Source: an uncultured Nitrospira sp.
GTDB lineage: Bacteria; Nitrospirota; Nitrospiria; Nitrospirales; UBA8639
NCBI GenBank assembly: GCA_902500695.1
Contig: CABVRQ010000031.1
Span: 1-45,062 of the forward strand
DNA: 45,062 bases
Reading direction: 5' to 3'
Positions 1 to 9,319 of the stretch are shown here, one piece after another. The notes beneath the pieces were generated by a model. The model ran no database searches, was not told the origin of the DNA, and saw nothing but the letters and a program-made list of their open reading frames with translations. Every line of letters begins with the position of its first letter. The stretch's first letter is position 1. The translations under genes and the position numbers were made by a program.

Positions 1-20
1 CGGAAACTGGCATTCCATTC
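1..20. repeat. 20-bp perfect direct repeat, left copy (at window edge)
   Basis: The first 20 bases of the window are identical to 2691-2710, which lie inside the zinc peptidase gene and encode (minus strand) EWNASFR. Identity stops at base 21; the left limit is hidden by the window edge, so the repeat may be longer. Read on the minus strand in the same frame, this copy continues from ELVEWNASFR to the left, so a second copy of the peptidase 3' part may lie just outside the window. The two copies bracket the KAP remnant and the last 52 codons of the peptidase gene. Confidence 0.85.
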
Positions 21-80
21 AACAAGTTCGGGATTGCAATTGTCCCGGATGGGTCAGTTTATTAGGCAACTTTTCATTTT

Positions 81-2497
81 CTATTGCTTTAGCAGCACCA
101 ACAGCTCACTACAACGCTTCGTGATTTCCCCTGTCCCTCCGGAAGTTTCTTGGCCGGTCGCCAGGCTGAAGTGAGCTTCAAAATGATTTTCCATTGAATC
201 TTTTTCAACGACTGACGCCGCTTCCCATTGGAGATAATAAAAAATACAGCAGTACAATTCTTGGGTTGCCTGCGCGGCACCTTTTGGAAAGGCTGATTTG
301 AATAAATCTCGAATCTCGACGTCATCCGAAGCAATTTTCCGAGCACTCGAAAGAAATTGCGTTCGAACATCACCGTCACTATTCAATCCAAGCTCGAGCA
401 ATGTGTGCCATTGTTGCAACTTTAAAAAATGGATCCAATGAAACTCGTCGTTCCAGTCAGTGATGGCAGATGCCCGATTGAATGCTTCCAATGCCAATTT
501 GTATTGGCCTGTTTTGAACAACTGAACACCTTGACTGTTGGTTTCCATGAACTTCTGCTTATTTGATTGCCGGGTCATTTCACGTTCAGCAGTCTCTTTG
601 CGCTTTTCATACTGACTCATGAATATTTCTACGGCTTTTCTTTCATCCTCAGTTGAATAGGAAGCATCGTGGTATTGGCTTGCACGTTCGTACAGCCTCT
701 TTTCATCATAAACTTTGACAAGGTCTTCCCATTTAATCCGCACTCCTGTTTGGTCCCTATGATTGCTCGTGTACACCACAAGCACTTTCCCTATAACCGT
801 AGGATCTTCTTCGACTAGTCCAAAGACATACTCATTGACCTTGAGATTATTGTGCGGCTGGTACGTTCCCCATTGAGCCAATATGTAACCGTAATTCTTT
901 TCTTCATTGAAAATATTGCGTCTTCCTTCTATGAAATGTGCGGTGAGCCTCTCATCCAAATGCGAGCTCAGTGCATCAAAGTTTCCTTGCTCCGGGATAT
1001 TAAAGACATCTCCCATTCTGCTTCGAACGTTATCCGCGATTCGAATGGCAAGCTCAAGGGACGGCGTTTTTTGGACGAGGTCACTCAACACAACTTCACA
1101 ATCATCTAAGAACAACTTGTTATCTATAAGATCAAATAGAAGGCGGATCGCCGCGGAGGACTCTGAGTCCTGGAAGATATCCGTTCCTTCTTTTCTGAAG
1201 AAATGCATATTCCTGTGCAAGCATTTAATGAGTACTGCCGAAGTTTCACGGGTGAGGGTTGGCAGAAAGCTGTGCCTCTTCTGCCATAGTTCAGTCGGTT
1301 GGGTCCTCTTTCTCAAACCTGAAAGATGAGGATCAACGCTTTCTTTTAGCTCGTCTTGACCAAAACCATTCCAAGAAACAATGAAGGATTCGACAACATG
1401 ATCCGGCACTTCGGTGGCTGGAACAGTGCGCGTGAAGTATTTCCAGAACACTTCAGGATGACTCAGCCGGTTATGACGGCGATACTCTGGCTCCAAGTCA
1501 TCATGGCCATCAGGCGTGTTGAAAAACCCTTTACGCACCTCAAAGAATAGGATTTGAAGAAGTTCGAGCAAGACCTCCGGCTTCTCCTGTTTCTCACATA
1601 GGGTTTCGATGTGCTTTTTGATGCGGATGTAGGTCCTGTCATCTCTGGCATTGCATTCATAGGGAAACGAAATGAATGCGGCCTCACCCCATGCTGGAAG
1701 GTACATCCACGGACATGCAGACATATCTTCGTAGACGTCGGGGTACACAATCCTTAGCGCTTCCAGAATCAGGAAATCCTGAAGATGAACCTCTTTCTTC
1801 ACAGAAGGAAGGCTTTGATAGAGACCATTTAAGTAAAGGTTTGCGGATCCTACCGTGGGAAACAGCTTTGATAACCAGGAGGCGTAGACTCCAGGGAAGG
1901 TTTTCTCGAAATCCTCGATTCTTTTCTGATCAATCTCGAGATTTCTCAACAGTCGGGCTATTGCGGAAACATGATCATCCTCGCTTGAGCAATAGAGATG
2001 AAGATCAATGTGCTCCTTCTCTGCTGGAAGCAGAGAAATCCCGGTCTGGGCAATTTCTTCATCGGATGAAAATTTTTCGAGCCAATCCGGGTTTACGATC
2101 GCGTTGTCCTCCATATGATCAGTACTTACCACCTATCCTGTTTTTTGAATTTTCCTGAATGTTTCACAAGTTGGACTATCTGCAGACGGGTAGGCTTTTC
2201 TCTCACTCGATGACTGTCATCAACCATGATAACCAGTTTTACCCCCGCCCTCTCAATGAGGCCTTCGATTGGGGATTGCACCTCATCTCATGTTTCGTCG
2301 GTCCATGATTGGCCAAAATTGAATCCTGTAACCTTACTACCAGAAACCAGAAGGGTGCGGCATTTTATTCCCAATTTCCTTAGGAATCTAGTTTCCCAAA
2401 CCAAAAATTAATTGATCCGGCCCCGCCCTTGGCCGTCGATGAGTTCGTGTTTGGCTGGAGAATCTACGAGGAGAGGCAGGATGTCATATTCTGACAT
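81..2497 (-). pseudogene. Decayed KAP-family P-loop NTPase; C-terminal 683-codon ORF intact, NTPase core lost
   Basis: The long ORF (2132 to 81, GTG start, 683 codons) resembles the part of KAP NTPases that follows the ATPase core: LFPTVGSANLYLNGL, then FLILEALRIVYPDVYED (about residues 120-136), then HPEVFWKYFTRTVP. It has no Walker A or B. The missing front can be traced upstream on the same strand in broken frames. ATG at 2497 opens MSEYDILPLLVDSPAKHEL, like a KAP N-terminus, and stops at 2408. Frame 2287-2126 encodes KLVIMVDDSHRVREK followed by QIVQLVKHSGKF, like the Walker B region (DD at 2216-2221), and ends in TAA overlapping the start of the long ORF. Only about 92 codons separate the start from Walker B, too few to hold a Walker A domain, so a deletion plus frameshifts is inferred. 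KAP NTPases are membrane-associated and often act in defence. The family call rests on remembered motifs. The remaining 683-aa protein could still be made. Confidence 0.62.
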
Positions 2498-2533
2498 TAC
2501 CAAAGCATTTCCGCAGGAGGTTTCTCACGAAAA

Positions 2534-3217
2534 TTACCGTCGCACAAGACGGATCCATCGCCACATATTCACCAGGCTGAAGAGTGAGGAGGCGACATAG
2601 GTGAGGGCTGCGGCAGTGAGGATACGTTTGGCGCCATGTAAATCCGGTGGTGCCAGGTACCCGCCTTCTCTAAGGATCGGCAGGGCACGGCGGAAACTGG
2701 CATTCCATTCCACGGGGAGGGTGATGAGATGTACCATGGCCGAAACGCTCATGGTCCCAATCGCCACGACTAAGACAGCCAGACCCACTGCGGGAATCCT
2801 GGTCACTCCAGCCAGGACAGGAATCCCCAGCATCAAATACGACCCGGCCTTTTCGGCTTTCTGCGCAAATTTGATCAGGTGTGTTCGATCCTTTAAGAGG
2901 GAATACCCGTCATGATCTTGCAAGGCATGGCCCACTTCATGGGCCGCAATGACGGCCGCCGTGAGGGATCTGCCATTGTAATGGTTAGGGTTCAGACCGA
3001 CCACTTTGGTTTCGGGATTGTAATGGTCTCCCATTGGCGTGGGTTCCACACGCACCTGTTGCAGACCAAACCGATTGAGCAAATGACGGGCTAATTCCCC
3101 GCCCGTTCCCCCAAGATCCTCACGGTGGTGACGGTATTGGCGGAAGACCCACCACACCCACAGTTGCGGTCCCAACACGACAATCATGAGCAGGAGAAAA
3201 AGAAGAATCATGCGCAT
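2534..3217 (-). CDS. Membrane zinc metallopeptidase, YugP type (Zn_peptidase_2 family)
   Basis: A 227-aa integral membrane protein. Residues 3-26 form an N-terminal membrane segment; the zinc motif HEVGH is at 93-97, followed by ALQDHDGYS; two hydrophobic segments lie at about 120-160; the VEWNASFRRAL motif typical of the family follows near residue 170; a last hydrophobic stretch is near the C-terminus. Length fits the family (about 225-235 aa). Substrates are unknown for this family. The VEWNASFR codons carry one copy of the 20-bp repeat shared with the left window edge, so the last 52 codons may have been replaced or duplicated by recombination. The reading frame is intact. It ends 36 bp before the start of the KAP remnant. 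Confidence 0.85.
   Translation of the reverse strand: MRMILLFLLLMIVVLGPQLWVWWVFRQYRHHREDLGGTGGELARHLLNRFGLQQVRVEPTPMGDHYNPETKVVGLNPNHYNGRSLTAAVIAAHEVGHALQDHDGYSLLKDRTHLIKFAQKAEKAGSYLMLGIPVLAGVTRIPAVGLAVLVVAIGTMSVSAMVHLITLPVEWNASFRRALPILREGGYLAPPDLHGAKRILTAAALTYVASSLFSLVNMWRWIRLVRR
2691..2710. repeat. 20-bp perfect direct repeat, right copy inside zinc peptidase gene
   Basis: Identical to bases 1-20. It falls on the conserved VEWNASFRR codons, about 52 codons before the stop. A repeat inside the 3' end of an intact gene, with accessory DNA between the copies, is what integration into a gene 3' end with restoration of the frame leaves behind; partial gene duplication would look the same. Confidence 0.85.
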
Positions 3218-3336
3218 GGAATCACTCTATCTCCTCAGCCCGCTCCTCACCAAGGAAGGGATTGCTTCTTATGTTGTTTTCCTGATGACACACCAGGAAT
3301 TTTCGAAGAGGTCCTTTTACTCATTGGTCTTTTTCA

Positions 3337-4125
3337 TCAAAAGACCGTACGCACGAGACCGCCTTCAGCCCGGATGCAAGACCCATTAATGACTGATGCC
3401 CGGGAACTGCAGACGAACGCCACGATCTCTCCTATTTCTTTTGGATCAATCAGACGACCGATAAGGGAGGTCGGACGGTTTTCTGACATAAAACGGCGCC
3501 CGGCTTCCGCTGGCGGAAGGTCAGGAAATATGTTCCGGATGAACGTTTCAACGCTTTCCGTGCGGGTGGGGCCGGGGAGCACCGAATTGACCGTCACCTC
3601 CGTCCCTTTCGTGAGTTCTGCCAATGAACGTGCAATGCCTAACTGCATGGTTTTCGTTGCGCTGTAATGTGCCATTTCGGGAGCCGGGGACACCCCCGAT
3701 TCGCTTGAAATGAATACGATACGTCCGTGCCCACGTTTTAGCATGCCCAGAAGGTAATGGCGGGCGAGACGCACGCCGCTCATGATGTTGATCTCAAACA
3801 TCTGCTGCCACGCCTTATCCGATTCCTCAAAAAATCCGACAGCCTCGTAGATGCCAAGATTGTTGACCAGAATATCGACCTCGGGCACTTGAGAGATACT
3901 GTGAATGCAACCGGCGACAGTCCCGTTGTCAGCCACCAGAGGGATCATCTCTGCATGGGGAAGATCGGCGCGGATCTCCGCCAAAGCTTGTTCCACACTG
4001 GCCTGCGTACGACCGTTAATCACCACTTTAGCGCCTTCAGCGGCAAGTGCACGCGCAATTTCCAAGCCTATGCCCCCGGAGGAAGCCGTCACCATCGCTG
4101 TTTTTCCATTCAGATTCAGATTCAT
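3337..4125 (-). CDS. SDR-family NAD(P)-dependent oxidoreductase
   Basis: Classical short-chain dehydrogenase of 262 aa with a Rossmann fold. The cofactor motif is TASSGGIG (13-20), the structural NN motif lies in LVNNLG (87-91), and the catalytic set is Ser near 141-143, Tyr154 and Lys158 (YSATK). The TASSGGIG variant and the C-terminal GGLVRTVF resemble FabG-like SDRs of unknown substrate. GRT at 38-40 after the second beta strand favours NADP(H) over NAD(H), an inference. It stands alone between the peptidase and SelO, with no pathway neighbours, so the substrate cannot be named. Confidence 0.88.
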   Translation of the reverse strand: MNLNLNGKTAMVTASSGGIGLEIARALAAEGAKVVINGRTQASVEQALAEIRADLPHAEMIPLVADNGTVAGCIHSISQVPEVDILVNNLGIYEAVGFFEESDKAWQQMFEINIMSGVRLARHYLLGMLKRGHGRIVFISSESGVSPAPEMAHYSATKTMQLGIARSLAELTKGTEVTVNSVLPGPTRTESVETFIRNIFPDLPPAEAGRRFMSENRPTSLIGRLIDPKEIGEIVAFVCSSRASVINGSCIRAEGGLVRTVF

Positions 4126-4198
4126 GATGACACTCCCTTCCCATGACGGATGAGTGGAAATCCCCGATCAGGTCTTTACTGTTTTTTTTCTCAATTGT

Positions 4199-5668
4199 TC
4201 ACGAAGAGCACGAGACAATAATCGAAGGTTCGCCGGGAGGCGGAGGCAGGGCATAGTCTTCCATGCCGGGTTGTTCGGTAAACGGATCACTCAGCAGATT
4301 CAACAACCGATCTATTTCCGAATAATCTTTCTGCTGAACGGCTTGGGTTATGGCCCGTTGCGCGAGATGATTCCGGAGGATGTACTTGGGGTTCACCTGA
4401 TCCATTCTGGCTTGGCGCTCCTCATCATCGCTTTTTTCGGCTCGAAGCCGCTCCCGAAACCGTGCCGTCCAGTCATCAAAGGCTTCCCGGTGGAGGAACT
4501 GGTCCCGTAACGCGGAGGGTACCGTGGGACTCTCCTGGTGAACGGTTCCCAAGGCACGGAACACGGTTGTGTAATCCGCCCGGCTGGAATCCATGAGGTT
4601 CAACAGATCGGTCACGAGTTTGTCGTCTCCCGCATGGGTTTCGACCAGCCCAAGCTTAGCCCGCATCAGTTCGGCATATTTCCCCGTCATCGCTTTTTCA
4701 TAGACTCCCGGAGTGGCATTGACGTCGGCTTCTTCCACGAACGGGGACAAGGCCCGCGCCAGAGCCCGGATATTCCAATAGCCGATGTCGGGTTGGTTCT
4801 GGAAGGAATACCGCCCGTGATGGTCTGAATGATTGCAGATAAACGTTGGGTCATAGCGTTCCATAAATCCAAATGGGCCGTAATCCATCGTTAACCCCAG
4901 GATAGACATGTTATCGGTATTCAGAACGCCATGAGCCCACCCCACGGCTTGCCATTGGGCCACGAGATGCCCGGTGCGAACGGCTACTTCATGCAACAGC
5001 CTGGCATATCCATTTTCAACCCCAACCAGATGCGGGTAATGATATTCGATGACATAGTCTGCGAGCGTTTTCAGGTATTCGAATTGGCGTCGATAGTAAA
5101 ACACTTCAAAACTGCCGAACCGCACATGGCTCGGCGCCATCCTGAGCAACATCGCTCCCGGTTCCGGTGTTTCCCGCCATACCACTTCTTCCCCGGCCAC
5201 AATACACAAACTCCTTGTGGTGGGAATCCCCAACCCATGCATGGCTTCGCCACAGAGATATTCCCGAATGGTCGAACGCATCACCGCACGGCCATCGCCA
5301 TCCCTTGAGAATCGCGTCAGCCCTGCGCCTTTCAATTGCAACTCCCACCGCTCCCCTTTTTGGTTTCGCACCTCTCCCAGCATAATGGCCCGCCCATCGC
5401 CGAGCTGCGGCACGTAATGCCCGAATTGATGACCCGAATACAACATGGCCACGGGATCACTGCCAGGCAACAGTTTGGCCCCGCAGAAGTATTCGGCAAA
5501 CTCCGGACGGGCCCATTCTGTGGGGTCAAGTTCGAGCAAGTCGACAGCTGCCGGGTTGACGCTCACAAGGTAAGGGTTAGGAAAAGGCGTTGGCTTGACC
5601 CGCTCATGAAACACGTCAGGCAGGCCCGCATAGGTGTTCTGGAAATTGAGATGTTCTAATTTGTTCAT
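4199..5668 (-). CDS. selO: SelO/YdiU protein adenylyltransferase (AMPylase)
   Basis: 489 aa from ATG at 5668; a TTG at 5710 would add 14 residues not found in the family (MNKLEHLNFQNTYAGLP is the usual type of start). SelO is a pseudokinase-fold enzyme that transfers AMP from ATP to Ser/Thr/Tyr of target proteins and links to redox stress. Seen here: GDGRA and KGAGLTRFSRDGDGRAV, RSTIREYLCGEAMHGLG, and the metal/catalytic region GVLNTDNMSILGLTMDYGPF. The C-terminus is SCSS, where eukaryotic SelO has selenocysteine (CUSS); the bacterial form keeps Cys. Length matches bacterial members (about 480-490). Monocistronic, minus strand. Confidence 0.93.
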   Translation of the reverse strand: MNKLEHLNFQNTYAGLPDVFHERVKPTPFPNPYLVSVNPAAVDLLELDPTEWARPEFAEYFCGAKLLPGSDPVAMLYSGHQFGHYVPQLGDGRAIMLGEVRNQKGERWELQLKGAGLTRFSRDGDGRAVMRSTIREYLCGEAMHGLGIPTTRSLCIVAGEEVVWRETPEPGAMLLRMAPSHVRFGSFEVFYYRRQFEYLKTLADYVIEYHYPHLVGVENGYARLLHEVAVRTGHLVAQWQAVGWAHGVLNTDNMSILGLTMDYGPFGFMERYDPTFICNHSDHHGRYSFQNQPDIGYWNIRALARALSPFVEEADVNATPGVYEKAMTGKYAELMRAKLGLVETHAGDDKLVTDLLNLMDSSRADYTTVFRALGTVHQESPTVPSALRDQFLHREAFDDWTARFRERLRAEKSDDEERQARMDQVNPKYILRNHLAQRAITQAVQQKDYSEIDRLLNLLSDPFTEQPGMEDYALPPPPGEPSIIVSCSS

Positions 5669-5885
5669 GAGTTCATTATCCGTGACCTTGCCTGGGTCGA
5701 GCAACCACAAACCTCTTCATATCACTTTGAGACCGCTGAAGATTCAACGGTGAATGCAAAAACCTTTAAGACACTAGGCAAGAAATGACACTTCAGTATG
5801 TGTTTTAAAACGCGTCTTTCAAAACCGTATCTCTTTCGATTCAACTGTGTGTGGTATTTTCTCAACAACAATTCTTTTGATTTCC

Positions 5886-5914
5886 TTGAAAATTGAAAAA
5901 TGTCAATATATACA
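5886..5914 (+). promoter_or_regulatory. Possible sigma70-type promoter
   Basis: TTGAAA (5886-5891), 17-bp spacer, TATACA (5909-5914) in an AT-rich gap. The predicted start near 5921 would give a 128-base leader for the 68-aa gene at 6049. The gap 5669-6048 otherwise shows no gene on either strand. Confidence 0.4.
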
Positions 5915-6048
5915 ATACATTATGAACAATGGCTTTCTAGGTTCAATAATTGCTTTTGCCATCATGCAGAAGTCTTAATGCTAGGAAGCTTATGGTTATT
6001 GGGTGCGTGTATTTTTTCTTATGCCCTCGAAAAAGAAAAGGAGATCGC

Positions 6049-6255
6049 ATGATTCGGATTTGTGCATGGTGTCGACAGGAAGGCAAGACCGGAATTCTTG
6101 GAAGGAACCCGGGAGAGTCCGGGGAGATCAATGAACCGGAATCCCACGGGATCTGCCACGACCATGGAGTCCGCCTTCGCCAGACTTTCACGCGAAACCT
6201 TGGCCATCGCCCTCTTTCAACAGCTACTCTTTCCCCCTCATCAGCTTCCCTCTAG
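6049..6255 (+). CDS. Small Cys/His protein, putative zinc-binding (68 aa)
   Basis: ATG 6049 follows a strong Shine-Dalgarno (AAAAGGAG, 6037-6043). The 68-aa product begins MIRICAWCRQEGK and has CxxC (C5, C8) and, 25 residues on, SHGICHDH (H33, C36, H39), a pattern able to bind one zinc. The C-terminal 20 residues are Ser/Thr-rich and less convincing. It resembles short unannotated proteins with an ICxWC start and an HGICxxH end that I associate with Nitrospira-type genomes; no function is known. Upstream in-frame Mets at 5950 and 5995 lack a ribosome site. Confidence 0.6.
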   Translation: MIRICAWCRQEGKTGILGRNPGESGEINEPESHGICHDHGVRLRQTFTRNLGHRPLSTATLSPSSASL

Positions 6256-6427
6256 ACAGCGTTCACCCTTCCTAATGCTGAAACTCGGGTTGCAAGACGT
6301 CAGAGGCGTGAGCTGCGGCAGGGATGGTATGACCCACATCACAACTGCGCGAATGGAAATTTCAACAAATACGGTTTGTCGGAGTTGGGTCTTGAGGCTG
6401 TGATTCGAGAGAACTGCGGAAGGTATG

Positions 6428-6616
6428 CTATCGGCGCGGAGTTGGGAATTTGCTGGTCGTCTTTAATCGGTTTTTGATCAGGACCATCCCGATATGAGGG
6501 AGGCGGGCGGTTCGACGGACCTCAAACCATCCATACGCCAGCACGCTCAGGACCAACACCAGGGCAATGCCTATCGAAAGGGGGTCAGGACCGATAAATA
6601 ATTCAAAGAGATGCAC
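6428..6616 (-). CDS. Small single-pass membrane protein (62 aa), unknown
   Basis: GTG start at 6616 preceded by AGGAG (6628-6632) at a spacing of 11. The product has one hydrophobic helix (about residues 13-33, LSIGIALVLVLSVLAYGWF) followed by a basic tail, so an N-out/C-in topology is likely. It is divergent from the cupredoxin gene. No family recognised; it may be a small subunit or regulator, or a chance ORF with a good ribosome site. Confidence 0.45.
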   Translation of the reverse strand: MHLFELFIGPDPLSIGIALVLVLSVLAYGWFEVRRTARLPHIGMVLIKNRLKTTSKFPTPRR

Positions 6617-6817
6617 CGTGGACTGTTCTCCTGATGTATTCCCATGTTTTTCGGTCGTTTCCGCAGGATCTTGAGATTTTCTCTCCCACTTCCGATTTTT
6701 TTCCTTTTATACATATTTCCCCTTACGGCTATACCAAATTTTTTTATAGAATTGGCGAACAATTCCTCCTGCTCGTTTCGCGCCGGAATCGCTAACCGGT
6801 ATAATGCATTCATCATG

Positions 6818-7297
6818 ATGTTTTCCCTACCCTCATTTAGATTTTTTCAGGCCTGGATTCTGATGCTGAGTCTCACGGTGTTTGCGCCCCCGGACATGGC
6901 CGTAGTGGGGGGAGCCACGCCGGTCAGTCTCGCTCCTGCCGCTGATACCGAAGAAACCGTCGTGACCATCAATATTAAATCACGGGAATTCAGCCCCAAC
7001 ACCCTTTCCGTCACCGTGGGGCAAAAAACCCGGCTGGTCCTCAAAAATTTGGATACGGAACTGCATGCATTTCTGCCGGTCGGCCTACTGACAGATATCC
7101 ACTTGAATGTCAGCGGAAGTGGTGCCCCACAGTTTTCCAAAGAAGGTCTCAGCCGCGTTTTGCTTCCCACCAGAGGCCAAACAGACATTGTCTTTATCCC
7201 ATCTCATCCCGGTACGTTCCCATATTTTTGCGATTTACCGGGCCATGTGATGCGGGGTACCATCGTGGTACACAAGAACGAGAGTATGGTAGATTAG
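6818..7297 (+). CDS. Secreted cupredoxin-domain (type I copper) protein
   Basis: Start chosen at the ATG at 6818 (or the adjacent one at 6815), because it gives a normal signal peptide (about residues 8-28); an upstream in-frame ATG at 6644 adds 58 residues of poor coding character. The mature part is one cupredoxin domain: EFSPNTLSVTVGQ, then the copper ligands His83 (ELHAF), Cys138, His143 and Met145 (CDLPGHVM). That is a plastocyanin/azurin-like C-x4-H-x-M loop, so a blue copper electron carrier in the periplasm is expected. Such carriers are common in nitrite oxidisers. A TATAAT at 6800-6805 lies very close to the start, so a near-leaderless mRNA is possible. Confidence 0.85.
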   Translation: MFSLPSFRFFQAWILMLSLTVFAPPDMAVVGGATPVSLAPAADTEETVVTINIKSREFSPNTLSVTVGQKTRLVLKNLDTELHAFLPVGLLTDIHLNVSGSGAPQFSKEGLSRVLLPTRGQTDIVFIPSHPGTFPYFCDLPGHVMRGTIVVHKNESMVD

Positions 7298-7380
7298 CCA
7301 CCTGGGCATGAGGGATATCCCCTCTCTACTCGTACACAAAATCATTAACCAAGCATGTTTGTGAGGAGGAGTTTGGTTCC

Positions 7381-9144
7381 ATGAGTATTGTTTGTCGTCA
7401 ACCAATTATGACAGATACCCTGCAACCTGAGGCAGATCATCGCCTCGGTTCCCCTGTTCGCCGGATGTGGCCTTCGCTCAAATGGGCAGGGCTCCTTTGC
7501 TGTTCCTGGCTGTTGACCTTCACTCATGTGTGGGCCGCCGAGCCAGGCCCCGTCAATGAGGAAGCCTTGCTCACCACCGTTCGGGAATTTGCCAATGCGT
7601 TGGGAAACGGCGATCGAGTCGCGGCCGGCCAACGGGATTTTGTGTGCTTACATCAGATGGCCCAACAGCAGTTGTTCTCAGACGGGAATTTTCCCGACCC
7701 GTCAAATCCTATCTATGAATGGTGTGAACACCGTCGGCAGGAGGCCCACCAACTCGTCATTCAACAACACGACCGGGCATTGGATAATGTGTGGCCGGGA
7801 CCGGGAAGACTAGTCGATTTTTCAGATTTCGAACGATTCTTTATTGCGGAGACCCTTCATCAACAACTAGCTCCGTCGTTTTTTGTCATGCAGGCCATTG
7901 CGATTCAGGAACCAACGACCCCATTTATCATTGAGGCCGTGGAATCGGGTACCTTGCCCCATGCCTCGTTTCCTTCGCCAGATGAAACCGCAGTCCTTGC
8001 CACACCCACAGCCTTTCTGACCACAAGGGTGTCCTACCCGAATGCCTTGACAGCACCCATTGCCAATGCCCCGGGAGCCGAGGATTGGGTCGTGCCTTAT
8101 AAAAAAGCACAGCGGGTGGTGAAATCCGTTAACGTGAAATGGGTCGTGCTTTCAGATCTCAAGCGGTTGGGATTTCCCACCGACCGTGCCGTGCTGGATT
8201 TGATTCTCGATGGCCCACGCGGCACAACCATTCCATTTGTGGTGGATCCAGGTGGGTTTATGCCTCGCTCAACAGAATGGTTTGGCCTTCCAGAAAGCAT
8301 GGAGACCATCAAAACAGGAATACAGCAGGCACAGGCAGCCCCTACCAGACTAGAATCCATCATGAGGTTGAACCGGGTTTTGATGATTGGTCCCACCCAC
8401 ATTCCTACCCTCGAAGTTTTTTCCGATCAACTGTATAAAGGTTTTCTGGAGTATGGAGGTCGCTTGAACGGCCTTCAATTGGGTGACGAGCGTCTGGCTC
8501 AACGGTTCAACGAACTCTATTGGACGGTGCAATCCCAAACCGATCGGTTTGATATGTCCCTGGGTATGGAAATGGGTGGGAAGCCTGAGCCGATGTCCGC
8601 CGATTTTCTCTATCGAATGATTCCCGTGATGGAGGCCTTAGCCTCCCTGGAGCCTGGTGATTTCAACAACCGTATTCGCCTGTCCTCGACCTACCGATGG
8701 ACGAACGACCAAATGGCGGCTCTGTCCGCTCCACAGGAATTATTGACTGAAGTCCCAACCGACCAGGAAGAACTCCGCGCACAGGTGCTCTTGGAATTGG
8801 CGTGGGCCCGAATTGGGAAAGTGGCCTGGAACCGGCACTTTGACGATCCCGACATTCACAAAGGCTATGAGGCGGCTCAAAAAGCTTTCGAGCTCACGAA
8901 AGATCCGCTCAACAAATTTACCGCAGCCTATGCGATGGCCTATAGCCTGGCGTTTCACGTACCTCGTGACAATCAGGCCATGTTGGGTTTACTACAGCAG
9001 GCCCGTGACTGGTTTGAAAAAACTCCCGGCTCAAGCCCCCAAAGCTGGGCGTATATGTTGCACAATGATACGCTGAAGGGGTTAGTCGAGACTGATCCCG
9101 CCTTCAAGTCATTGCTAGCCGCACAGGTAGATTCTGCAAAATAG
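7381..9144 (+). CDS. Secreted 587-aa protein of unknown function
   Basis: Strong ribosome site (GAGGAGGAG, 7362-7370) before ATG 7381. Residues 30-53 form a signal peptide with cleavage likely after VWA-A. The mature part begins with a helical region (EEALLTTVREFANALGNGDRVAAGQRDFVCLHQM) resembling a small four-helix segment, then mixed sequence, and a C-terminal third rich in helices (YEAAQKAFELTKDPLNKFTAAYAMAYSLAFH) that looks TPR-like. Two Cys (in DFVCLHQM and YEWCEHR) could form a disulfide. No catalytic motif recognised. It follows the cupredoxin gene by 83 bp and ends before a hairpin, so it may be its own unit. Function unknown. Confidence 0.8.
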   Translation: MSIVCRQPIMTDTLQPEADHRLGSPVRRMWPSLKWAGLLCCSWLLTFTHVWAAEPGPVNEEALLTTVREFANALGNGDRVAAGQRDFVCLHQMAQQQLFSDGNFPDPSNPIYEWCEHRRQEAHQLVIQQHDRALDNVWPGPGRLVDFSDFERFFIAETLHQQLAPSFFVMQAIAIQEPTTPFIIEAVESGTLPHASFPSPDETAVLATPTAFLTTRVSYPNALTAPIANAPGAEDWVVPYKKAQRVVKSVNVKWVVLSDLKRLGFPTDRAVLDLILDGPRGTTIPFVVDPGGFMPRSTEWFGLPESMETIKTGIQQAQAAPTRLESIMRLNRVLMIGPTHIPTLEVFSDQLYKGFLEYGGRLNGLQLGDERLAQRFNELYWTVQSQTDRFDMSLGMEMGGKPEPMSADFLYRMIPVMEALASLEPGDFNNRIRLSSTYRWTNDQMAALSAPQELLTEVPTDQEELRAQVLLELAWARIGKVAWNRHFDDPDIHKGYEAAQKAFELTKDPLNKFTAAYAMAYSLAFHVPRDNQAMLGLLQQARDWFEKTPGSSPQSWAYMLHNDTLKGLVETDPAFKSLLAAQVDSAK

Positions 9145-9205
9145 GTGTGAGCAGCCTCATGAAATTATCACATGCGGTGTCCCGGACAAACTGACGACCA
9201 CGAAA

Positions 9206-9245
9206 GGCTGGAGAAACGTCTTGCCTCAATGAACGTTCTCCAGCC
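9206..9245 (+). terminator. Strong hairpin, terminator-like
   Basis: Arms 9206-9219 (GGCTGGAGAAACGT) and 9233-9245 (ACGTTCTCCAGCC) pair with a single bulged base and a 13-base loop. There is no immediate U-tract, but a run of T occurs about 20 bases on. It separates the secreted 587-aa gene from the sigma54 activator gene. Confidence 0.5.
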
Positions 9246-9319
9246 TTACTGGTTCACCTACCCTCTTTTTCTCAACACGGTCCATCTCTCCCGGAGCTCT
9301 CTTCTTTAATTCACCTACC

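Noticed and set aside
6644..6817. Longer start for the cupredoxin gene at 6644
   Set aside because: It adds 58 residues without a ribosome site and buries the signal peptide inside the protein.
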